Shown here: piece after piece, positions 24,050 to 32,979 of the stretch | How the letters are laid out: every line of letters starts with the position of its first letter | Numbering within the stretch: the first letter of the stretch is position 1 | NCBI GenBank assembly: GCA_027886885.1 | Contig: JAPCJP010000008.1 | Span: 1 to 64,000, forward strand | Reading direction: 5' to 3' | Origin: Nitrososphaerota archaeon | GTDB lineage: Archaea > Thermoproteota > Nitrososphaeria > Nitrososphaerales > Gagatemarchaeaceae | DNA length: 64,000 nucleotides | Position numbers and translations under genes: made by a program | The notes under the pieces: generated by a model | The model's database searches: none | Told to the model about the DNA's origin: nothing | The model's input: only the letters and a program-made list of their open reading frames with translations

Positions 24050-25189
24050 TCACTCCTTGAGCGGCGAAGTCCTGCTCCTGATGCGTGGGTAGACCGCGGT
24101 GACGACTGCGAACACCGCGGCCAGCCCCACGAGGACGTATGAGACCAAGAAGACCGTGCTGCTCTGGTCCGAGAGCACCAGAGCGAATTGGTCCATGGGG
24201 AAGTAGAGGAGCCCCAGAAGGACTATGAGCACGCCGTCGCGCCAAGCCCTCGCGCTGCCCCTGGCCACGTGGGCGAGCAGCGCCCCAATGAGGTAAATGG
24301 CAAACGACGCCCAGACGAGGTCGATTGCACCCTCAAGGTAGTAGCCTATGAGGTTCGGGCCAACCTGAAGAAACGCCGCCGCGCTCGCCGCGACCCTGGC
24401 CACGCCGTTGGGGTCCTCCTTCACCATGAAACTGTAACCGCTGGACTGCCCGACGATGAAGATGAGGCTCCCGGCGATGGTCGAGAAGAGCCGGACATAC
24501 CCGTAGGGGCGAGAGCTGATTAGGTTCTGCCAGTAGGCGGAGAAGAGGCTGTCGAGACTGAATCCCCTGATGAGGAAGGCAGTTCCCAGGATGAGAAGGA
24601 TGGCTATCCCCGCCTCAAAGGCGAGGCCGAACGCGATCAAGACGCCGACGAAGAGCAGTATCACGCCGGGCACTCCAACCACGAAGCGGGAATAGCGCGG
24701 GTCGTTTACGAGCATCTTCAGGTACCTGCCCAGCACAAGGTACGTCTCCTCGACGGTCCTGCTGTGCTTGACGACGATCCTGACCACGGACACGATGGGT
24801 TTCATGGACTGGATGATAGGGAGGATCTGCTCGTCCTCCACACCGTCGCTGACCAGCACAATCCCAGAAAAGGCGTCCCTCGTCAGGACGCTCTCGACCT
24901 CCCTCCGTATCTTCCTGTCCGCGTCGAGGCCGCTGTTTGGGACCCCACAGACAGCTGCGACCTCGCAACTCTCCCCCCTCGCTACGAGTCTATCGCGCTC
25001 CCGAACCGCGGCGAACAGGGCGTTCGCGTCAGCTTCCTCGGGGTCGGAGATGGCGAGCTGGGTGGCCGCCGAGACGACCTGGTCTCTCCCGAAGACTGGC
25101 GAGCGGACCTGCGTCTTGCTCTCTAGGTCGCCGTCTCTGTCGACGCAAAGAATGAGCAGTTTCCCGCCCTGGGCTGACATCTTTTGCAC
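24050..25189 (-). CDS. DUF373 family membrane protein
   Basis: 379 residues: a soluble N-terminal domain (about 1-150) with the DUF373 pattern CVDRDGDLESKT...SPVFGRD and AISDPEEADANALF, then about seven membrane helices. The family is archaeal and of unknown function. GTG 25189 and ATG 25180 are both in frame; a CTTAAG element near 25208-25214 lies about 30 bp above them. It sits immediately upstream of uppS, so a role in polyprenyl-lipid handling is possible but unproven. Confidence 0.8.
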   Translation of the reverse strand: MQKMSAQGGKLLILCVDRDGDLESKTQVRSPVFGRDQVVSAATQLAISDPEEADANALFAAVRERDRLVARGESCEVAAVCGVPNSGLDADRKIRREVESVLTRDAFSGIVLVSDGVEDEQILPIIQSMKPIVSVVRIVVKHSRTVEETYLVLGRYLKMLVNDPRYSRFVVGVPGVILLFVGVLIAFGLAFEAGIAILLILGTAFLIRGFSLDSLFSAYWQNLISSRPYGYVRLFSTIAGSLIFIVGQSSGYSFMVKEDPNGVARVAASAAAFLQVGPNLIGYYLEGAIDLVWASFAIYLIGALLAHVARGSARAWRDGVLIVLLGLLYFPMDQFALVLSDQSSTVFLVSYVLVGLAAVFAVVTAVYPRIRSRTSPLKE

Positions 25190-25219
25190 TTATTCCACGT
25201 CTATCTACTTAAGCGCTCC

Positions 25220-25231
25220 CTCACGCGTGAG
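25220..25231. promoter_or_regulatory. 12-bp palindrome between divergent genes, candidate operator
   Basis: CTCACGCGTGAG is perfectly self-complementary. It lies in the 95-bp gap between DUF373 (minus) and the acyl-CoA ligase (plus), just upstream of the minus-strand CTTAAG element. Its position suits a repressor or activator of either gene; no regulator is adjacent. Confidence 0.4.
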
Positions 25232-25284
25232 AAATTCGGGAAGGTCTTCGTCACACAGACAGAGATAAAGCGAAGCGCCCGGCA

Positions 25285-26982
25285 ATGCCAAAAAGCGTGG
25301 AAGCCACCCAATCTCCAGGGATGTCTCTGCGGAAGGGGTCCCCGGCGGAGATCGGTGTGATTCCCAAGGCGCTACATTCGGTCGTTGAGGACTCGGCTAG
25401 ACTGTATCCATCCAAGGTCTGCCTCTCGTATCAGGGGCGGAGCTTCACCTATGGTCAGCTCGACGACCTCGCCTCTCGCTTCGCCTCGGCCCTGATCTCG
25501 AGGGGTCTCCGCAAGGGTGACCGCGTAGGGATTTTCAGCCCCAACACCCCACAGTTCGTGATGGCCTACTTCGGGACCCTCAAGGCCGGGGGAGCGGTGG
25601 TGCCCTGCAGCCCGATATACAAGGAGAAAGAACTCGAGTATCAGCTTCGAGACTCAGGAGCCTCCTTCGTGGTGGCAGCAAACGATGTTGTCAAGGGCAA
25701 CGACCTCTTCGCCAGCCTGGAAGCCTGTCGAGGTCGCCTGGGGCTCAAGGGTATCATCGCGGCCAGCGTCACCGATTACCTTCCCGGTTTCAAGCGCCCC
25801 CTGGCGGGCCTCGCCGGGTTCAAGAACGTAAAGCGCAGGGACACCCTCTCCTTCGTGGAGCTCGTCGGAGAGAGTCGCCCCCTCGCCGCCCCTACCCCCA
25901 TCGACCCCACCACCGATGTCGCCCTGCTCCAGTATACTGGGGGGACGACAGGCGTCTCAAAGGGAGCCATGCTCTCCCACGCAAACCTGTACCTCAACGC
26001 GGTCGCGGCTTCGATGCAGCTCCCGCTCCGTTTCAATGACATCGCCCTCGCGGTCCTCCCTCTGTTCCACATCTACGGGATGACCACGGCGATGAACGGG
26101 CCCTTCTACGTCGGAGCGAGGATTATCCTTCTGCCCCGCTTCGACGCCGAGACCGTGATGAAGACCATCGAGAAGTACAGGGTCACGAGCTACTGTGGGG
26201 TCCCCGCGATGTACATCGCCATCAACAACAACCCGAAGCAGTCGAAGTACGACCTTCGCTCGGTGCGGAGTTGTATCTCGGGCGGCGCTCCCCTTCCCGT
26301 CGTCGTAAGGAAGAGGTTCATCGAGATAACCGGCGCCGCGCTCGTCGAGGGGTATGGACTGACAGAGGCGAGCCCCGTCACCCATTGCAACCCCATCGGA
26401 GAGGGTTCCCTGGTGAGGGAAGGCTCGATCGGCATGCCAATCAGCGGTACCGAAGCCGCGGTGGTCGACATGGACGACCCCAAGAAAATACTCCCCATCG
26501 GCCAGGAGGGCGAGCTCATCGTGAAGGGACCCCAGGTCATGCTGGGCTACTGGAACCGGAAGGAGGAGAGCGACAACGTGCTCAAGGACGGCTGGCTCTT
26601 GACCGGCGATGTGGCAAGGATGGACGAGGACGGCTACTTCTTCATCGTCGACAGGAAGAAGGACATGATCGACGTGGGCGGCTTCAAGGTCTACCCACGG
26701 GAGGTCGAAGAGCTTCTCTTCACACACCCATTGGTCAAGGACGCCGCGGTGGTCGGTACGCCCGACGAGAAGAGGGGCGAGGCCGTGAAGGCGTTCGTCG
26801 TACTAAAGCCCGAGGGCAAGGGCAAGGTGACGGAGGCAGATGTCATCGAGTACTGCCGGAAGAACATCTCCACATACAAGGCCCCGAGGACTGTGGTGTT
26901 CGTCGACGACCTGCCGAAGACGCTGGTGGGGAAGGTCCTCCGAAGGCAGCTCCGCGGCGAGAGCCCTACACCAGTTCGATGA
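25285..26982 (+). CDS. fadD: Long-chain acyl-CoA synthetase (AMP-forming)
   Basis: A 565-residue ANL-superfamily ligase activating a carboxylic acid to its CoA thioester via an acyl-adenylate. The P-loop-like motif is YTGGTTGVSKGAM; further motifs are VEGYGLTEASPVTHCN, LTGDVARMDEDGYFFIVDRKKDMI and the C-terminal KTLVGKVLRR with the adenylation Lys. Length and motifs fit medium/long-chain fatty acyl-CoA ligases. It converges on the thiolase gene with a 17-bp overlap. It should feed the acyl-CoA dehydrogenase at 36856. Confidence 0.9.
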   Translation: MPKSVEATQSPGMSLRKGSPAEIGVIPKALHSVVEDSARLYPSKVCLSYQGRSFTYGQLDDLASRFASALISRGLRKGDRVGIFSPNTPQFVMAYFGTLKAGGAVVPCSPIYKEKELEYQLRDSGASFVVAANDVVKGNDLFASLEACRGRLGLKGIIAASVTDYLPGFKRPLAGLAGFKNVKRRDTLSFVELVGESRPLAAPTPIDPTTDVALLQYTGGTTGVSKGAMLSHANLYLNAVAASMQLPLRFNDIALAVLPLFHIYGMTTAMNGPFYVGARIILLPRFDAETVMKTIEKYRVTSYCGVPAMYIAINNNPKQSKYDLRSVRSCISGGAPLPVVVRKRFIEITGAALVEGYGLTEASPVTHCNPIGEGSLVREGSIGMPISGTEAAVVDMDDPKKILPIGQEGELIVKGPQVMLGYWNRKEESDNVLKDGWLLTGDVARMDEDGYFFIVDRKKDMIDVGGFKVYPREVEELLFTHPLVKDAAVVGTPDEKRGEAVKAFVVLKPEGKGKVTEADVIEYCRKNISTYKAPRTVVFVDDLPKTLVGKVLRRQLRGESPTPVR

Positions 26983-28147
26983 TCATGGCGACGGCGTTCC
27001 CGCCGCCGATGCAGAGCGTGACCAGGCCCGTCTTCTTGCCCCGGTGCTTGAGGGCGTAGATCATGGTCGTAAGCACCCGGGCGCCGCTGCATCCTATGGG
27101 GTGCCCCAGGGCCACGGCCCCTCCGTTCACGTTGAACCTTTCCGGTGGTACGCCCAGTTGTTCCCGTACCACCAACGACGCGGTCGCGTAGGCCTCGTTG
27201 TGCTCCACGAGGTCGAAGTCCTCGATTTTAGTCCCCGTCTTCTTCAACAAGGTCCTCACTGTGGGAATAGGAGCCTCCATGACGTCCTTGGGGTCCGTCC
27301 CGCCCGTGTGGTAGGCGATTATCCTCGCCAGCGGCTCTCTGTCCATCTTTTCTGCCCTTTCCTCGGAGGTCACGACGAGGGCAGACCCCCCGTCGCTCAG
27401 TTGCGACGAGTTCCCAGACGTCAGGATACCGTGATGCTTGAACGCCGAGTTTAGGGCAGCGAGCTTCTCCACGGTGGTGTCCTCACGGATGCACTCGTCC
27501 GTGTCGAAGACCGACCGCTCACCTTTCTCATTCTCCACTTCGACGCCGACTATCTCGTCTTTGAACCAGCCCTCCCTGCGCGCTCGAGCCGCCCTCATGT
27601 GGCTCTCGTAGGCGTACTCATCTGCCATGGCCCTGGTCACATGGTACTTCTCAGCCACCCACTCTCCCGTCATCCCCATGTGGTAGCCCTCGTAGGCGTC
27701 CGACAGTCCGTCCCTGACCATCCCGTCGAGTAAGGCCGTATCCCCATACTTGTGCCCCCATCGCATGTCCTTGGCCAGGTAGGGCGCGTTGCTCATGCTC
27801 TCCATCCCGCCCGCGACCACGAGCTCGGCATCTTCCGCCTTGATCGCCTGGGCAGCCAATATGACTGATTTCAACCCCGAGCCGCACACCTTGTTCACCG
27901 TGAACGAGCCGATGCTCGCCGGGACCCCCGAATAGATGGCGACCTGCCTGGCAGGGTTCTGCCCCTCCCCGGCCATTATCGCGTTGCCCATTATCACTTC
28001 CTCCACATCTTCCGGGACGGTCCCTGCTCTTACTATTGCCTCCCTCGCTGCGACCTCACCCAGTCTGACCGCCTGGGTTCCAGCGAGGCTCTTGCCGAAC
28101 TTGCCGATGGCCGTTCTGCAGGCCGAAAGGATAACCGGTTGCACCAA
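26966..28147 (-). CDS. atoB: Acetyl-CoA C-acetyltransferase (thiolase)
   Basis: A 393-residue canonical thiolase. The nucleophilic Cys is in NKVCGSGLKSV (about residue 90), the catalytic His in ALGHPIGCSG, and the second Cys in CIGGGNAVA, so all three catalytic positions are intact, in contrast to the thiolase-like genes at 31815 and 32980. It either cleaves 3-ketoacyl-CoA in beta-oxidation or condenses two acetyl-CoA. The start is TTG 28147 or GTG 28144, 33 bp below a TATA element shared with the divergent transporter gene. Confidence 0.92.
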   Translation of the reverse strand: MVQPVILSACRTAIGKFGKSLAGTQAVRLGEVAAREAIVRAGTVPEDVEEVIMGNAIMAGEGQNPARQVAIYSGVPASIGSFTVNKVCGSGLKSVILAAQAIKAEDAELVVAGGMESMSNAPYLAKDMRWGHKYGDTALLDGMVRDGLSDAYEGYHMGMTGEWVAEKYHVTRAMADEYAYESHMRAARARREGWFKDEIVGVEVENEKGERSVFDTDECIREDTTVEKLAALNSAFKHHGILTSGNSSQLSDGGSALVVTSEERAEKMDREPLARIIAYHTGGTDPKDVMEAPIPTVRTLLKKTGTKIEDFDLVEHNEAYATASLVVREQLGVPPERFNVNGGAVALGHPIGCSGARVLTTMIYALKHRGKKTGLVTLCIGGGNAVAMIIELV

Positions 28148-28175
28148 TGTCTTTCGCCTGGCCTCGAATCCACCG

Positions 28176-28183
28176 GTTTATAC
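28176..28183. promoter_or_regulatory. Bidirectional TATA element
   Basis: GTTTATAC lies midway between divergent thiolase (28147) and S-component gene (28214), about 33-34 bp from each start codon. Confidence 0.55.
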
Positions 28184-28213
28184 GGCGAACGGGTTAATCC
28201 CAGGAATTGAGTC

Positions 28214-28837
28214 GTGCCCTCGTCCATCGACGAAGAAGCGGCGCGCTCCTTAAACAATGGCTGGATGAGCCATCCAGGTGTGCCGTCTATCCCTCTTTCC
28301 CGCACGAGGAAGGTAGCGGTGGTCTCGGTCTTCAGTGCCCTCGCGATCACGACGGACTATGCCATGTTCCCCCTCGCGAACATCAAGCTCATGGACTCCA
28401 TAGTCTTCGTGTCCGCTCTTGCCTTCGGGCTCCCGGTCGGCGTCGCCGTGGGGCTGATAACATGGTTGGTCTACGGTACCGTTAACCCGCTCGGCCCCGA
28501 CAGCGGACCTTTCCTGCTCCTTCTCATGGGTTCAGAGGCTGTCTACGCCGCCGTCGGGTACGGGGCCCGGCGGCTCATGGGCCACGACGGGTCTGCGCTC
28601 CCCGTAAGGAGCCTGCTCTGGGGGTCGCTCGGACTCATCGCCGCCTTCCTCTATGACTTTAACACGATAGTCACGCCTGCCCTCTTCATCGGGGAACCGG
28701 TCGGCGTCGCGCTGGCATCGTTGCTCCCGGCCGCGCCCTTCATGGTCGCCCACGAGCTCAGCGACTTTGTCTTCTTCGCGTTAGCAGCCCCTGCGCTCTA
28801 TGCTGCCATCAGAAGGGTCACGAGGTTCGGGGTCTGA
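28214..28837 (+). CDS. ECF-type transporter S component-like membrane protein
   Basis: A 207-residue protein with a basic cytosolic N-terminus and about six membrane helices (VAVVSVFSALAITTDYAM; GVAVGLITWLVYGTVNPLGP). The size, helix count and N-terminal pattern resemble substrate-binding S components of energy-coupling-factor vitamin transporters. The EcfA/EcfT energising subunits are not in the window. The substrate is not evident. GTG 28214 is the start. The 3' end overlaps that of the DUF35 gene by 20 bp. Confidence 0.65.
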   Translation: MPSSIDEEAARSLNNGWMSHPGVPSIPLSRTRKVAVVSVFSALAITTDYAMFPLANIKLMDSIVFVSALAFGLPVGVAVGLITWLVYGTVNPLGPDSGPFLLLLMGSEAVYAAVGYGARRLMGHDGSALPVRSLLWGSLGLIAAFLYDFNTIVTPALFIGEPVGVALASLLPAAPFMVAHELSDFVFFALAAPALYAAIRRVTRFGV

Positions 28838-29288
28838 GATCGCGCTCGAAGAACTCGATATCGAGTATCGAGCCAGTCCTCTTGCGCTTCGGCTTGAAGC
28901 GAGGCCTCACGCTGCTCCCGACCCTCACCCCATCGGCTACCCTGTGAACAAGGCCGCCTGTCACGCCCTCGAAGGTGATGTAGGCAAACGCAACGGGCTC
29001 TCCCAGTCTCTCTCCACCCTGCCCGAACTGGGTCTTGGTCAGAGCAGCGACCTTCCCAGCACTCCGGACGAGGACGGACCTCTCGACGCCTCCGTAGCAC
29101 TTGATACAGTAGATTCTCAGGGGCAGGGAAGCCTCCTTGCAGTTCGCGCAGTAGCCTGCCTGTATCTTGCCCTGCGCCAGTCCCCTAAGGAACCTCTCGC
29201 CCGCTACGCCTGCGGTGTACTCGTAGTGGAGCGGGATGCTGCCAGTCCACTGCCTTATGCCCTCGACGGAGTCGATTCGCTCCTCCAC
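28818..29288 (-). CDS. DUF35 OB-fold protein with rubredoxin-like zinc ribbon (B)
   Basis: 156 residues. An N-terminal helix is followed by a zinc ribbon with CANC and CIKC pairs (about 45-70) and a C-terminal OB fold (GKVAALTKTQFGQGGE...VAFAYITFEGVTGG). DUF35 proteins are obligate partners of thiolase-like enzymes. It is the last gene of the operon starting at 34113 and lies 6 bp after a second DUF35 gene. With two thiolase-like genes upstream, each DUF35 protein probably pairs with one or both of them. Confidence 0.88.
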   Translation of the reverse strand: MEERIDSVEGIRQWTGSIPLHYEYTAGVAGERFLRGLAQGKIQAGYCANCKEASLPLRIYCIKCYGGVERSVLVRSAGKVAALTKTQFGQGGERLGEPVAFAYITFEGVTGGLVHRVADGVRVGSSVRPRFKPKRKRTGSILDIEFFERDLRPRTS

Positions 29289-29294
29289 CCAAGG

Positions 29295-29810
29295 TCACTC
29301 CTTTCTTCTCGGCCTGAAGTACACGATGTCCGTGATCGCTCCCTCCCTGTCTTGTTGGCTCTTCCAGACAGCCTCGACCTCCATGCTGACCCGGACCTTC
29401 TCAGGTGCCACCTCTCCGAGGAGGTGGAGGATTCCCATCATCGGCGAACCCCCGGCTATCTCAATGACCGCCACGATGATAGGCTGATCTCGCCTGCTGG
29501 CGTCGGAGTTCACGTAGCTGACTGAGTATGTCACCACCTTGCCCCTGTCCTCCAACCTAACCCAGGAAGAGGTGGCCCTGAAGCATTGCTCGCAGTACAT
29601 CCTCGGCGGGACGAGGGTCCTCTCGCAGCCGTTGCATCTTCTCCCCCATATCTCACCCTCCTTCAGTCCTGCCAGGTACTTCCCTGTGGCGACCCCAGAG
29701 CTCCACGCGTAGCTCAGGGACGTGTGGTAAGTGGTCATGAGGTACCTTTCCCTACGCAGGTCCTCGGGTGTTATCTCCGTCCCCTCGTACTTGGCTATCT
29801 TGGAGCTCAA
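29295..29810 (-). CDS. DUF35 OB-fold protein with rubredoxin-like zinc ribbon (A)
   Basis: 171 residues, paralogous to the following gene. The zinc ribbon is CNGCERTLVPPRMYCEQC (about 58-75); the OB fold contains GKVVTYSVSYVNSD and IIVAVIEIAGGSPMMG. The TTG at 29810 lies about 30 bp below a TATA element, so the DUF35 pair can be transcribed independently of acetoacetyl-CoA synthetase 45 bp upstream. DUF35 subunits bind acyl-CoA and organise thiolase-fold partners, as in archaeal thiolase/HMG-CoA synthase and steroid aldolase complexes (established knowledge). Confidence 0.88.
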   Translation of the reverse strand: MSSKIAKYEGTEITPEDLRRERYLMTTYHTSLSYAWSSGVATGKYLAGLKEGEIWGRRCNGCERTLVPPRMYCEQCFRATSSWVRLEDRGKVVTYSVSYVNSDASRRDQPIIVAVIEIAGGSPMMGILHLLGEVAPEKVRVSMEVEAVWKSQQDREGAITDIVYFRPRRKE

Positions 29811-29835
29811 GTCGGCCTCGCTCGGAACCCCCCGA

Positions 29836-29845
29836 GATATAAATT
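29836..29845 (-). promoter_or_regulatory. Internal TATA element before DUF35 pair
   Basis: Minus-strand ATTTATATCT centres about 30 bp before TTG 29810, between acetoacetyl-CoA synthetase and the DUF35 genes. Confidence 0.5.
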
Positions 29846-29855
29846 CGGGGAACGT

Positions 29856-31766
29856 CTACCTTCGCACTCCGCGGGCGAACTCGATGAAGAAGCTCATGGA
29901 GTCGGGGTTCTTCAGCGACCCCGGGCTGAAGACCCTCGCGGGGTCGGCTCCCAGGAGTATCCTTCGGACAGGCACCTCGAGCTTCTTCCCGCTGAGCGTG
30001 CGGGGGACCTCGGCCACGGCGATTATCTCGTCCGGAACCAATTTGGGCGAGAGCTCGTTCCGTATCCTAGTCTTCACCTCATCCTTGAGCGCTTGATCCA
30101 GGATGGCGTCTCCCCTCAGTACGACGAAGAGGGGCATGTAAGACCTGCCGCCCAAAAACTCCATGTCTACGACGAGACTGTCGGCGATCTGGGGGAGGGA
30201 CTCGACCACGCGGTACATCTCGCTCGTCCCCATCCTGATCCCCATCCTCTTGATGGTCGCGTCAGACCTGCCGTATATGACGCAGCTTCCATCCCTCCCG
30301 ATCTTGATCCAGTCTCCATGCCTCCAGACCCCTGGAAATAGGCTGAAGTACGCCTCCCTGTATTTCTCGCCTGTGTCGTCTCCCCACAGGTAGAGCGGCA
30401 TCGAGGGCATAGGTTGCGTTAGGACGAGCTCCCCCATTTCGTCGACCACTGACCTGCCCATCTCGTCATAGGCCATCACGCTAGCCCCGAGGTACCTGCA
30501 CTGCATCTCCCCCTCCTTCACGGGGAGGGTCGGGCACCCTCCCACGAACGCCGTGCAGAGGTCCGTACCCCCGCTCAGAGAGGCTAGCCAGACGTCCTTC
30601 TTGACCTTGGAGTAGACCCAGCGAAAGCCGTCCGCGGAAAGCGCCGACCCCGTAGAACCTATCCCTCGCAGGGCCTCCAGCTTGAACCTGGTTCTCGGCT
30701 CGGCCCCCTCCTTCAAGGACGCGGCGACGAAGGCCGCATTGGCACCCAAGAATGTCATCTCTGTCTTCTCCGCAAGGTCCCAGAGCCCGTATGCGTCGGG
30801 ATAGAAGGGGTCCCCATCGTAGAGGATTATGGAGGACCCGAGGAGTAGAGAGCCCACGAGGTAGTTCCACATCATCCAGCCCGTCGAGGTGTACCAGAAC
30901 ATCCTGTCCCTCGGCTTGATGTCATTGTGGAGGGAGAGCGTCTTGAGCTGCTCGAGAAGGACTCCGCCGTGACCGTGCACTATGGGTTTCGGGAGCCCGG
31001 TGGTCCCGGACGAGTAGACTATCCAGAGCGGATGGTCGAACGGCAGCGGCTCGTAACGGGGCGCCTTCGGGGACCTGACGAGGTCGTTCCACTGCAGCAC
31101 CCCCCTCCCGCTCAGCCCTGTCTCTCCGACAACCACGGTCTTCTCGATACCGGGCACAGATTGTAGAAGCTGGTCGATGACGTCCCTCTTGGGGCGCCAC
31201 TTGCCGCGGTACTGATAGCCGTCCGCCGTTATCAGCACCTTGGGCGTGATCTGTTTGAAACGGTCGATGGCGCTCTGGCTACCGAAGTCGGGCGCGCAGC
31301 TCGACCAGATCGCCCCGATGCTCGCGCACGCCAGCATAGCGATCACGGTCTCGGGCACGTTCGGAAGATAAGCGGCCACGCGATCGCCCTTCCGGACCCC
31401 CAGCTCTTCGAGGGAGCCGGCGAGGGCCCCCACTCTGCCCTCGAGCTCGGCCCATGTGACCCTGCGCATCTCGCCCGACTCCACCCTCGAGATGATGGCT
31501 GGGTCCTCTGCCAGCCGCTCCCTGAAGACATGCTGGGCATAGTTCACCTCGGCCCCCGGGAACCACTTCGCTCCGGGCATCCTGCGGTTTTCAAGGGGCT
31601 TGACATAGGGCGCGCTCGCCTCGACGCGGAAGTACCTCCAGATCGATTCCCAGAAGTCCTCGAGCTCGGTCACCGACCACTTCCAGAGGTCCTCGTAGCC
31701 GCTGGCGCTGAGGCCGTTGTTCTCCGCGATCCAGCGCTGATACGCGGTGATGTTCGACTTTTCCAC
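29856..31766 (-). CDS. acsA-like: Acetoacetyl-CoA synthetase (acetoacetate-CoA ligase)
   Basis: A 636-residue ANL ligase of the acetoacetyl-CoA synthetase subfamily. Features are the N-terminal ACS domain (ITAYQRWIAENNGL), P-loop VYSSGTTGLPKPIVHGHGG, the CAPDFGSQSAIDRFKQI stretch typical of AACS, GDWIKIGRDGSCVIYGRSDATI, and the C-terminal TLSGKKLEVPVRRIL with the adenylation Lys. Unlike acetyl-CoA synthetase it has the AACS-type W.S..P.FG region. The substrate is acetoacetate or another short keto- or hydroxy-acid. GTG 31766 starts 48 bp after the thiolase-like gene. Confidence 0.88.
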   Translation of the reverse strand: MEKSNITAYQRWIAENNGLSASGYEDLWKWSVTELEDFWESIWRYFRVEASAPYVKPLENRRMPGAKWFPGAEVNYAQHVFRERLAEDPAIISRVESGEMRRVTWAELEGRVGALAGSLEELGVRKGDRVAAYLPNVPETVIAMLACASIGAIWSSCAPDFGSQSAIDRFKQITPKVLITADGYQYRGKWRPKRDVIDQLLQSVPGIEKTVVVGETGLSGRGVLQWNDLVRSPKAPRYEPLPFDHPLWIVYSSGTTGLPKPIVHGHGGVLLEQLKTLSLHNDIKPRDRMFWYTSTGWMMWNYLVGSLLLGSSIILYDGDPFYPDAYGLWDLAEKTEMTFLGANAAFVAASLKEGAEPRTRFKLEALRGIGSTGSALSADGFRWVYSKVKKDVWLASLSGGTDLCTAFVGGCPTLPVKEGEMQCRYLGASVMAYDEMGRSVVDEMGELVLTQPMPSMPLYLWGDDTGEKYREAYFSLFPGVWRHGDWIKIGRDGSCVIYGRSDATIKRMGIRMGTSEMYRVVESLPQIADSLVVDMEFLGGRSYMPLFVVLRGDAILDQALKDEVKTRIRNELSPKLVPDEIIAVAEVPRTLSGKKLEVPVRRILLGADPARVFSPGSLKNPDSMSFFIEFARGVRR

Positions 31767-31814
31767 GGTTTCCGCAGATGGCTCCCAGAGGGTCTTCGTC
31801 GTTGCGCGTCACTC

Positions 31815-32969
31815 CTACCTCTTCATCGTCAGGACGGTCCCCACTTGCATTAAGTCTCCCCAGCCGTTCGTCACTGCTCGTTCAGCGTTCTGTACCTGCC
31901 TCTTGCCTGCCTCGCCCCTCAACTGCCAGAAGAGCTCACAGACCTTCATCATCCCGGCAGCTGCGATCGGATTTCCTACCCCCAGGAGCCCCCCAGACGG
32001 GTTGATGGGGAACTCGCCGTTCCTCTGGGTCACCCCGTCCCTGGTGAGCTTTGCGGCCTCGCCCTTCCCGCAGAGCAAAAGTCCTTCCATATGGTGCAGC
32101 TCCTTGTAGTCGAAGGGGTCGTAGACCTCGGCAAAATCGAGCTGCTTCCTGGGGTTTTCTATCTTCGCCATCTTGTAGGCCATCTTCGCTGCGCTCTCTA
32201 GGTAGGCAGGGTAACACAGTTCCCGGTTGGTCCAGTATTGGCTGTCGACGTTCCATCCGACTCCGTCGATCCAGACGGGGTCGTCGGTGTACTTGCGCGC
32301 CACCTCCTCGGAGACGAGGACCGCAGCCGCAGCCCCGTCGGAGGGAGGCGAGACGTCCAACCGCTTCACCGGCCAGACCATCTTCTCGCTCTTCATCACG
32401 TCATCCACCGTGATCTTTGCCGCTATCTGGGCGCAGGGATGGTCCAGGGCGTTCATCTTGTTCTTCACGGCGACGAGGGCGATATCTTCCTCTGTCACGT
32501 TGTGGACGTGCATGTATCTCCTCATCTCGAGGGCGAATATCCAGAGAAGGGTCACCCCGAGAGGCCTCTCCGTGGTGTGGTCGAAGATGGACCAGAAGGC
32601 GTATTGGGGGTGGGGGTGCAGCGGCGACATCTTCTCTTCGGCGACGACCAGGCAAGAGTCGAAGAGCCCCGATGCGACGTGCCACCAACCTCCGATTGGG
32701 GTGAAGACGCCCGTCCCTCCCCCCACGTAGACGCGGCTGTTCGGTTTCCCTAGTCCGCCCGCCCCCTCGAGGAGGTACTCGCCCTTCATGTGGACCCCGT
32801 CGAACATGTCTGGAGCCGTGCCTAGGACCACCGACTCGACGTCCTTGAACGTCATGCCCGCTGCATCTAGAGCCATCTTCGACGCCTCGTACGAGAGCTC
32901 TCTCCCGGTCTCGAGCATCCTCCTCCGGAAGAGCGTCATCCCCGCACCAATCACCGCGACCCTTCTCAT
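31815..32969 (-). CDS. Thiolase-like (SCP-x type) protein lacking catalytic Cys and His (B)
   Basis: A 384-residue protein with the thiolase fold (AVIGAGMTLF, CLVVAEEKMS, NPSGGLLGVGNPIAAAG). At the nucleophile position, where thiolases have Cys in a CASG context, it has GGGTG (residues 83-87), and the catalytic GHP motif is GNP (Asn333). It therefore cannot act by the normal thiolase mechanism. VYDPFDYKE supplies tyrosines near the active site. Loss of Cys and His with a DUF35 partner is the pattern of Ltp2-type CoA-ester retro-aldolases. ATG 32969 is chosen because GAGGTG lies 6 bp upstream; it follows its paralogue directly. Confidence 0.85.
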   Translation of the reverse strand: MRRVAVIGAGMTLFRRRMLETGRELSYEASKMALDAAGMTFKDVESVVLGTAPDMFDGVHMKGEYLLEGAGGLGKPNSRVYVGGGTGVFTPIGGWWHVASGLFDSCLVVAEEKMSPLHPHPQYAFWSIFDHTTERPLGVTLLWIFALEMRRYMHVHNVTEEDIALVAVKNKMNALDHPCAQIAAKITVDDVMKSEKMVWPVKRLDVSPPSDGAAAAVLVSEEVARKYTDDPVWIDGVGWNVDSQYWTNRELCYPAYLESAAKMAYKMAKIENPRKQLDFAEVYDPFDYKELHHMEGLLLCGKGEAAKLTRDGVTQRNGEFPINPSGGLLGVGNPIAAAGMMKVCELFWQLRGEAGKRQVQNAERAVTNGWGDLMQVGTVLTMKR

Positions 32970-32979
32970 GGTCACCACC

